From positions 1 through 64,000 of the IMG/VR virus record IMGVR_UViG_3300040959_000745: a stretch of 64,000 bases of DNA; one strand, 5' to 3'. A model generated the notes under the pieces. That model did no database searches and was not told where the DNA came from. It saw only the letters and a program-made list of their open reading frames with translations. This DNA comes from a virus. The position numbers were made by a program, and so were the translations under genes. Shown here in pieces: positions 58,285 to 64,000 of the stretch. Position 1 is the first letter of the stretch; every line of letters begins with the position of its first letter.

Positions 58285-58709
58285 TGAAAAAACACATAGC
58301 ACAATTCTTTAAATTTTTAGAGGATAAGGAAGGTAAGCCTGCTCCGTTAAGACTCAAGCTCTTAGATCCTCAAACATGGGGTAAACCTACGAAGGAAGAT
58401 TTAAACGTTAAAGGTGATTTAGATTTATCAGAAACAAACATAAAAGAGCTTCCACAAGGACTTAAGGTAGATAAGAATTTATGGCTAGATGGTTGTACAT
58501 CGCTTGAAAAACTACCCCAAGGTCTTAAGGTGGGGTGGCTTTTAGATTTAACAGATTGCACCTCCCTTGAAAAACTACCCCAAGGACTTGAGGTGGGTAT
58601 GGGTTTAAATTTAACAAACACACCCATAGCACAAAAATACTCAAAAGAAGAAATACGAAAAATGATCGAGCGTGGAGGTAAATCTGTTAAAGGTCAAATT
58701 ATTATATAA
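58284..58709 (+). CDS. leucine-rich-type repeat protein, shorter tandem copy
   Basis: 141 residues, the same N-terminal and C-terminal caps as the preceding protein but about three repeats. The stop and start overlap by one base. Tandem duplication with repeat loss or gain. Confidence 0.75.
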   Translation: MKKHIAQFFKFLEDKEGKPAPLRLKLLDPQTWGKPTKEDLNVKGDLDLSETNIKELPQGLKVDKNLWLDGCTSLEKLPQGLKVGWLLDLTDCTSLEKLPQGLEVGMGLNLTNTPIAQKYSKEEIRKMIERGGKSVKGQIII

Positions 58710-58725
58710 TGGAAAAACACAAATT

Positions 58726-59358
58726 ATGAAACAGATTATAACAACATTCCTACTACTATTAGGAATCACAACCTATTCTCAAACAGGGTGCTATACTTTT
58801 CCTTCAAGTACAAGATCATCGGTAGGTGTTTTAAAACTTGGAGCAGGTATTATGCCATTTATGATGCAAGACAATGACCAGCTTCCTATTAGAATGTTTA
58901 TGATGGAGATGGAGTATAAAACTTGGGGAGGAGGAGTTCAACTTGATGCGAGATCAGGTAAGACATATCTATCAAAAACATTTCCCTATGCTCCTTCCAT
59001 ATCTATGGATTCAAGACTCTACGGCTATCATAATATGAATGATAATGTATCTATAGGAGGATACGGACAGATTAACTCTACAAGTATGTGGGTGGATGGA
59101 TGTGCTTTGGGAGGACTCCTACGATACTCACAAGACTTTAAGAACGTTGGTATGTTTGGACAAGTACAACTACCTTTCTTTAGTATGCAAAGAAGACCTC
59201 CCTCAACGGTAGCAAATGGGATGGAGCATCAAAAACTATATTGGTTTGGTATTCCTGAAAATTTTGGGCAAGATGACTTTCACAAAACAAGACCATCAGA
59301 ATATAGATTTACAGTTGGAGTATATATAAGAATAAACAGTAGAATATATCCATATTAA
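58726..59358 (+). CDS. secreted beta-barrel-like outer-membrane protein (paralog)
   Basis: 210 residues from this ATG, which directly begins a Sec signal (KQIITTFLLLLGITTYSQ). DARSGKTYLSK, SMDSRLYGY and IGGYGQINSTSMWVDGCALGG align with the protein at 55772. The 54-nt longer frame overlaps the preceding gene and is rejected. Confidence 0.65.
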   Translation: MKQIITTFLLLLGITTYSQTGCYTFPSSTRSSVGVLKLGAGIMPFMMQDNDQLPIRMFMMEMEYKTWGGGVQLDARSGKTYLSKTFPYAPSISMDSRLYGYHNMNDNVSIGGYGQINSTSMWVDGCALGGLLRYSQDFKNVGMFGQVQLPFFSMQRRPPSTVANGMEHQKLYWFGIPENFGQDDFHKTRPSEYRFTVGVYIRINSRIYPY

Positions 59359-59371
59359 TAAACCCAGCCTT

Positions 59372-59872
59372 ATGATTAAACTAAAGGAAATATATAATAC
59401 ATATATCATTTCAGAATTTACAAAATCTGATTATATAGAAATACCTTATGGTAAAGATGATGGTATAGATTATGATACTTTAGAGGATGAAGGGTTAGAA
59501 GATTATGAAGATGATATACTTGACCAAATAGATACCTTAGAAAAAGAGTCTGGAATACATTTTACAAGAGATAGGTTTATAGATACAATATTATTTCATA
59601 AAAAAGATAATAAGGTAGTTGGAGTGTTATACTATTCTGATGATACTGATAAATTTACCTTTGATGTAATAGTCTCTAAAGATTATAGAAATAAAGGAAT
59701 AGCTTCTTATTTAGTTAAATTGGCTTTAGATTTTTATAACTTTGATACAGAAATGTTTAATAATAAAATAGAAGTAGATGCAGTTAATCCGATTATGGCT
59801 AATTTACTAAAAACTAAATTTAATTTTAAAGTAAAAGAAAAACTACCTGGTAGAGAAATACTCACACGATAA
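59372..59872 (+). CDS. GNAT acetyltransferase-like protein with leader peptide
   Basis: 166 residues. Leader MIKLKEIYNTYIISE ends I-S-E. VVGVLYYSDD and VIVSKDYRNKGIASYLVKLA (around 105-124) form the GNAT acetyl-CoA site. An acidic stretch (EDEGLEDYEDDILDQ) precedes the domain. Confidence 0.75.
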   Translation: MIKLKEIYNTYIISEFTKSDYIEIPYGKDDGIDYDTLEDEGLEDYEDDILDQIDTLEKESGIHFTRDRFIDTILFHKKDNKVVGVLYYSDDTDKFTFDVIVSKDYRNKGIASYLVKLALDFYNFDTEMFNNKIEVDAVNPIMANLLKTKFNFKVKEKLPGREILTR

Positions 59873-59883
59873 GACAACTAATT

Positions 59884-60462
59884 ATGATTAAACTAAAGCC
59901 ACTTGTAGAAGGTATTTTAAAAGAAAGATATGATATTTCCAAATACGACAATATGTTAAAACAAAAATATGATATAGATTATTCAGACTTAAATTATTTA
60001 GGAAGTGGAGACTTTGGTGAAGCATATTCTGATGATGAAGGGAAGGTCTTTAAGTTTACAAGTTCTAAAAGCGAGGCATCATTAGCAAAAGAAATATTGA
60101 AAAGTAACTCAAAGTATGATGCCTTTGCAGATATCTACGATGTAGTAGATTTAGATAATAGAGTGACACTCATAGTACAAGAAGAATTAGAAGAAGACAG
60201 TTCTATAGAAGATATGTACTATCAAGTAGAAAATATATTAGCTAATCAAGAACTTCCTATACAGTATATACATAATTTAGATTATGATGAATTAGACGAA
60301 GAAATTGATTCAGAGTTAGAAAAATTTATTAACGATTTAGAAGATATAGTTAGGTCGTATAGAATGTTAGGTATAGAAGCCTCTGATATACGCCCAGAAA
60401 ATATGGGATATGATAAATCAGGTAAACTAAAAGCATTTGATATAGATGATAAAAATAAGTAA
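59884..60462 (+). CDS. kinase-fold protein with leader peptide
   Basis: 192 residues. Leader MIKLKPLVEGILKE ends L-K-E. Then YLGSGDFGEAYSD (glycine loop, 38-50), VFKFTS with Lys57, VQEEL hinge, SDIRPENMGYD with Asp168 and Asn173, and AFDIDD with Asp186. The catalytic Asp is followed by IRPEN as in the kinase/choline-kinase group. The gene resembles the one at 17530 in layout. Confidence 0.7.
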   Translation: MIKLKPLVEGILKERYDISKYDNMLKQKYDIDYSDLNYLGSGDFGEAYSDDEGKVFKFTSSKSEASLAKEILKSNSKYDAFADIYDVVDLDNRVTLIVQEELEEDSSIEDMYYQVENILANQELPIQYIHNLDYDELDEEIDSELEKFINDLEDIVRSYRMLGIEASDIRPENMGYDKSGKLKAFDIDDKNK

Positions 60463-60463
60463 G

Positions 60464-60892
60464 ATGATTAAACTAAGACAACTATTAAAAGAAGCCAAGA
60501 AGAAACTCTATCCTTGTCCTAAACCAACAAAGGATTTAAAACTTAATACAAAGAATAGAAACAAGGCTATTAAAGCAGACCACATTAAGTATGGTCCTTT
60601 AAACGTAGATAAGCCAGGAAACTTTTGGAAACAAATAGCAAAGTTTTGGAACACAGAAGAAGATGCAGCAAAGTCTTCTTTATGCGGTAACTGTGCTGCA
60701 TTTGATGTATCTCCAAGAATGAAGCAGTGTATGCCTGGAGAACTACAAGATGATGATGGAGAGTTAGGATATTGTTGGATGCACCACTTTAAGTGCCACT
60801 CTGCAAGGACTTGTAGAACTTGGGCGAAGGGTGGACCTATAAAAACAGATGATGTATCTGAAACTTGGCAAAATCAAAAATCAGATGACTAA
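60464..60892 (+). CDS. Cys-rich conserved phage protein with leader peptide
   Basis: 142 residues from this ATG, chosen to give the leader MIKLRQLLKEAKKK; an ATG 18 nt upstream is possible. The body has YPCPKPTKDLKLNTKNR, YGPLNVDKPGNFW, CGNCAAFDVSPRMKQCMPG and GYCWMHHFKCHSARTCRTW: eight or more Cys and several His, suited to a metal or Fe-S site. I recognise it as a conserved large-phage protein without known function. Confidence 0.75.
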   Translation: MIKLRQLLKEAKKKLYPCPKPTKDLKLNTKNRNKAIKADHIKYGPLNVDKPGNFWKQIAKFWNTEEDAAKSSLCGNCAAFDVSPRMKQCMPGELQDDDGELGYCWMHHFKCHSARTCRTWAKGGPIKTDDVSETWQNQKSDD

Positions 60893-61907
60893 ATTAAAGA
60901 TATTATTAGAACAAGTATTAAAAGAGCGTATAACTGATAAAGTGTATCATATAACTACTATAGAAAATGCTCTAAATATCTTACAATCAGATTCTTTTAA
61001 AGCATCTAAAGTGTATGCTAAAGACAAAGAAAAGGAGATAAACCCAGAAGGTTATGATTATTATATGTCTACTGCCAGGGTAAGAAATAGTATTTATATT
61101 AAAGATCACGCATCCTCATTCTCTGAAGTTATGTTTGTATTAGATGGTAATAAGTTAAATCAGAATTTCAAAGGAAGAGCTGTGAATTATCACGCAGGTA
61201 GTTCACATTCGCCTACAAGAAGGTATTCAGAAGATGAAGATAGAGTGTTTTTGAAAAAACCCTTTATAAAAAACTTCTCAAAATATATAAAAAGAGTAGA
61301 TATATTTATTAAAGAATCTACAAATAGTAATAATATTAATTGGATAGCGGCTAGAAAAATTATTTTAAAATGTAAAAAATATAATATAGACTATTTAATA
61401 TTTAATAAAAGGGGAGATTTTATAAAAGGAGACAAAAAATTATCTATCCCTTTTGAAGATGTTAAAGGCTATATGAAAGGAGACTTACCAAAACGTAGAC
61501 CTTTTCTAGATACTTTAGATAGAAAAGAGAAACAGTATGTAACATCTTTTATATTTCTATACCATTCTAAGTCTTTATATGATTTCTATGTTAAAAATAA
61601 AACAAAAGGCTATCCTTATATTTTTCCTAATAATAATTTAAAACCAGAAGAGTTAAAAAAATGGATAAGCAATCCTAAGAATAAGGCTGATTTATTATCA
61701 TCTCTAGTACGTGTACTAGACGAGTTTGGTGATATAACAAGCTATTCATTCTTTTTTAGTATACGTGATAAAGATAATACACACAAAAGAATAAGTGATG
61801 CTATAGAAAAAATATTTAGAACAGAAAGAGTAAGAAGTTTAGATGATAAGTTAGAGTCTAAAATAATAAACAAGTGGAAAGATATATTAGATAATTATAT
61901 AGAATAA
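60885..61907 (+). CDS. ART-like protein (YH-x-T / YYMSTAR type) with leader peptide
   Basis: 340 residues from this ATG; the longer frame overlaps the previous gene. Leader MTKLKILLEQVLKE (L-K-E), then VYHITTIENALNILQSDSF (20-38) and YYMSTARVR (59-67). It is a paralog of the gene at 51965 and its first 120 nt are almost identical to those of the next gene. Confidence 0.65.
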   Translation: MTKLKILLEQVLKERITDKVYHITTIENALNILQSDSFKASKVYAKDKEKEINPEGYDYYMSTARVRNSIYIKDHASSFSEVMFVLDGNKLNQNFKGRAVNYHAGSSHSPTRRYSEDEDRVFLKKPFIKNFSKYIKRVDIFIKESTNSNNINWIAARKIILKCKKYNIDYLIFNKRGDFIKGDKKLSIPFEDVKGYMKGDLPKRRPFLDTLDRKEKQYVTSFIFLYHSKSLYDFYVKNKTKGYPYIFPNNNLKPEELKKWISNPKNKADLLSSLVRVLDEFGDITSYSFFFSIRDKDNTHKRISDAIEKIFRTERVRSLDDKLESKIINKWKDILDNYIE

Positions 61908-61908
61908 G

Positions 61909-63006
61909 ATGACTAAATTAAAGATATTATTAGAACAAGTTTTAAAAGAGCGTATAACTGATGAAGTCTATCACCTGACTACCACACGAAGAGCTTTGTC
62001 TATTTTAGAGTCAGATACTTTTAAAGCATCTACTGTATTTGGAACATATTTAGATACGAAACAATTAATTAGAGAAATATTAAAGGAGAAAACAATTAAT
62101 AATTTGGGATTAATGACCCAAATATTATATCATGGCACAAAGTATGAATTTGATAAATTTGATTTAAATTTTTTTAATAGTGGTTCTGGAGATGGTGGAT
62201 GGCTAGGTTATGGTATTTATTTAACTAATGATTATGAATATGCTGAATCATATGGTAATGTTTTGGAGTGTAAGATTAATATTAAAACCCCATATATTAT
62301 TTCAGAATTTAGTTATAGTAGAAGTCCAGAAAAATTAGCCAATGAATTAGGTGTTAAAAATGCTAGAGAAATTACAAAAAAATTAATAAAAGAGGGCTAT
62401 GATTCAGTTGTTTTAACCTATCCAGATAAAGGTTACACTAAAGACGATGAATATAGTGAATTTATAGAGATATGCGTTTTTAATCCAAATGATATTCAAA
62501 TAATGAATAATTTAAATGAACAACAAATATCCTTACATAAAAGTGAGTTGTTTGCCTTAGAAGATGATATACTAAAAAACATTCCAGATGGTTACTTATA
62601 TCATGGTTCAAATAACATATCTTACTTTAATGATACGTCTGATATAGATACATCAAACAATACGGTTAATGCTAAAAGTAAATATTTATTTTTAACACCA
62701 AACAAGTTAACAGCATTCAATTATTCTACAATAAATAATGGTATGAATGTTAAAATAAGTGATAAAAGTGGTGTTTTATCGTTTGCTTTAAAAAAAGCTA
62801 AAGGTAAGAAATTAACATCAAACGAACTAAAATATAGTAATATGGTTGAGTTTGAAGAGATATTAGATTATTACAAAAACAAAGGCTATGATTATGTGAT
62901 AATAGTACCAGATGGTAGAAACTATGCTATACTAAATCCTAGTATATTAAAAATAGTAAGTAAAACATATACATATGATATTATTAATAATCAAACTATA
63001 AATTAA
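61909..63006 (+). CDS. chimeric protein with stacked ART-like domains
   Basis: 365 residues. Residues 1-41 copy the preceding gene (leader plus YHLTTTRRALSILESDTF), then the sequence switches at about 62030 to a second leader-like helix (TKQLIREILKE) and a complete ART domain: YHGTKYEFDKF (74-84), GYGIYLTNDYEYAESYG (100-116), EYSEFIEICVFNP. A third ART-like part begins with YLYHGSNNISYF (229-240). The original 3' end of the copied gene survives just downstream, so the new domains were inserted into a duplicate. Confidence 0.75.
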   Translation: MTKLKILLEQVLKERITDEVYHLTTTRRALSILESDTFKASTVFGTYLDTKQLIREILKEKTINNLGLMTQILYHGTKYEFDKFDLNFFNSGSGDGGWLGYGIYLTNDYEYAESYGNVLECKINIKTPYIISEFSYSRSPEKLANELGVKNAREITKKLIKEGYDSVVLTYPDKGYTKDDEYSEFIEICVFNPNDIQIMNNLNEQQISLHKSELFALEDDILKNIPDGYLYHGSNNISYFNDTSDIDTSNNTVNAKSKYLFLTPNKLTAFNYSTINNGMNVKISDKSGVLSFALKKAKGKKLTSNELKYSNMVEFEEILDYYKNKGYDYVIIVPDGRNYAILNPSILKIVSKTYTYDIINNQTIN

Positions 63007-63068
63007 AATCCAAGATAATAAAAAAGTGGAAAGATATATTAGATAATTATATAGAAAAGCAAAACTAA
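63006..63068 (+). pseudogene. remnant 3' end of a duplicated ART-like gene
   Basis: An untranslated 20-codon frame (KIIKKWKDILDNYIE) matches the end of the gene at 60885 (KIINKWKDILDNYIE), separated from its own 5' half by the inserted domains. Confidence 0.8.
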
Positions 63069-63070
63069 GA

Positions 63071-63080
63071 TATATTTATA
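63071..63080 (+). promoter_or_regulatory. TATATTTATA motif, putative phage late promoter
   Basis: Exact copy, 18 nt before the next start. Confidence 0.5.
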
Positions 63081-63098
63081 CATAAAACCTATTCTATA

Positions 63099-63521
63099 AT
63101 GAAAACTCACAAACTAAAAGTAACTCTTAACGAGATAAAAAGAATGCAAGAATTGGCAGGAATACAGACTTTAAAAGAGTCGATGTCTAATAACCAAAAT
63201 ATAGAAGTTATTGTAAATTTTAAAAAATCACAATTAGAATTTTATGACCCAGAAGAACACGATTTAATTGGGTCTTTTGAGTTTGAACCTCTTGCGAATG
63301 GGACTATTGATACTGACAAAACAGGTATCTTAGATTTATTTAAAAATGATTATAGTTTTAATATCTTAATAAAAGGTATAGATTATGAAGGTAAAGAACT
63401 AAGAAATTTAGAAATGGACGATGTTATAAGGAATCCTAAAGACCTTATGGATACATTAAACGATGCTGTTCTTGATTACGATAGTATGATGAATCTTGAT
63501 GCTATGGGAAAACTTGGTTAA
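63099..63521 (+). CDS. hypothetical protein with RMQELAG-type leader
   Basis: 140 residues. The start KLKVTLNEIKRMQELAGIQ and LKES is of the R-M-Q-x-L-A-G type seen at the N-terminus of many large-phage proteins, a second flavour of possible packaging leader. The body is acidic and unassigned. Confidence 0.65.
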   Translation: MKTHKLKVTLNEIKRMQELAGIQTLKESMSNNQNIEVIVNFKKSQLEFYDPEEHDLIGSFEFEPLANGTIDTDKTGILDLFKNDYSFNILIKGIDYEGKELRNLEMDDVIRNPKDLMDTLNDAVLDYDSMMNLDAMGKLG

Positions 63522-63565
63522 TATAAAAACTACATACTTATACACAAACAAACAATTTAAACATT

Positions 63566-64000
63566 ATGAAATTACACAGTTTATTTTTTATTTTAATGTT
63601 ATCTCTTTTTAGTTGTTCAACTGAGGGAGATGTAGACACAACAGAACAGGAAGGAAAAGATACAGTAATTGTAGATGTTCCTACAGGAGATGTGGTTGAT
63701 GCTCCTGTTGTTTCCGCTCCTATAAAAAAGAAGAAGCCAGTTTTAAAACAAGAAGACTTGCCTAAATCTCCAGATGGTAGTGTTGTAGAAATGTCTACAG
63801 AAGAAGTAGAGGAGTCAGTAGTAACTCCTCCTATCTTTTTTGACTGTGAGCTTAAAAAAAGAGAAAGATCTCAGATGAGATGCTCAGAAAAGTATTTACA
63901 GTCTTATGTAGAAGAGCATATTGAGTTTGAAGCAGAACAAGGAGTAGAACATTATGCTTCTGTTAAGTTTAGTATTAGAGCTAACGGATCAACAGGAACC
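63566..64000 (+). CDS. lipoprotein with TonB C-terminal-like domain (3' truncated)
   Basis: The frame runs off the window after 145 codons. It has a lipoprotein signal (SLFFILMLSLFSC, lipobox Cys17), an acidic Pro/Val-rich linker and a domain PPIFFDCELKKRERSQM-x-CSEKYLQSYVEEHIEFE followed by VKFSIRANGSTG, which resembles the TonB C-terminal domain of Bacteroidota energy transducers. An unusual thing for a phage to carry. Confidence 0.6.
   Translation, partial: MKLHSLFFILMLSLFSCSTEGDVDTTEQEGKDTVIVDVPTGDVVDAPVVSAPIKKKKPVLKQEDLPKSPDGSVVEMSTEEVEESVVTPPIFFDCELKKRERSQMRCSEKYLQSYVEEHIEFEAEQGVEHYASVKFSIRANGSTGT

Overview
The window is AT-rich, every gene I can support lies on the + strand, and genes are densely packed with start/stop overlaps. 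It looks like part of the genome of a large tailed phage (T4-like lifestyle inferred) infecting a Bacteroidota (flavobacterial) host. Evidence: lysis genes (glucosaminidase, membrane/coiled-coil proteins), phage nucleotide-metabolism genes (thyX, MazG-like), repeated host-type promoters of the Bacteroidetes form TTG-(about 19)-TAnnTTTG, and many small phage hypotheticals. No tRNA, terminase, capsid or polymerase gene was recognised, so this is only part of the genome.

Layout. 0-11.3 kb: a Fe-S PD-(D/E)XK nuclease, then a block of glycosyltransferases and two methyltransferase-like proteins, flanked by a second nuclease-like ORF. 11.4-24.1 kb: a multidomain NTase-fold protein, a zincin protease, membrane and spanin-like proteins, a kinase-like protein, a nuclease, subtilase, glucosaminidase, MazG-like and SSB-like proteins and a metallophosphoesterase. 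24.1-26.3 kb: a compact TnpB/Cas12f-like nuclease gene, a structured RNA region with an anti-repeat, and an 11-repeat CRISPR array; this is a candidate minimal phage-encoded type V CRISPR system without adaptation genes. 26.3-37 kb: an accessory region with thyX, a pseudoknotted RNA candidate, three ADP-ribosyltransferase (ART)-like proteins, an acetyltransferase, and a string of tiny genes separated by a recurring 23-bp boundary sequence and hairpins that look cassette-like. 37-39.4 kb: small membrane and coiled-coil genes.

39.4-50.7 kb: a strikingly modular region, probably early. Each transcription unit has its own host-type promoter and intrinsic terminator, and the intergenic spaces carry a conserved roughly 45-50 bp element (nine copies) and 31-bp iterons. 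Two non-coding stretches with unusual base composition bracket it. 50.7-63.5 kb: a run of probable late genes (ART-like, kinase-like, GNAT, ParB-like, WYL-like, repeat proteins, Cys-rich protein).

Cross-cutting signals: (1) about 17 otherwise unrelated proteins share a short N-terminal leader of the type M(I/T)KLKxLLxxxLKE, often ending in L-x-E, the cleavage signature of T4 prohead protease, suggesting a set of effectors packaged in the head and injected with the DNA; (2) the 10-mer TATATTTATA sits about 12-30 nt before the start of many of these operons and is a candidate phage late promoter.
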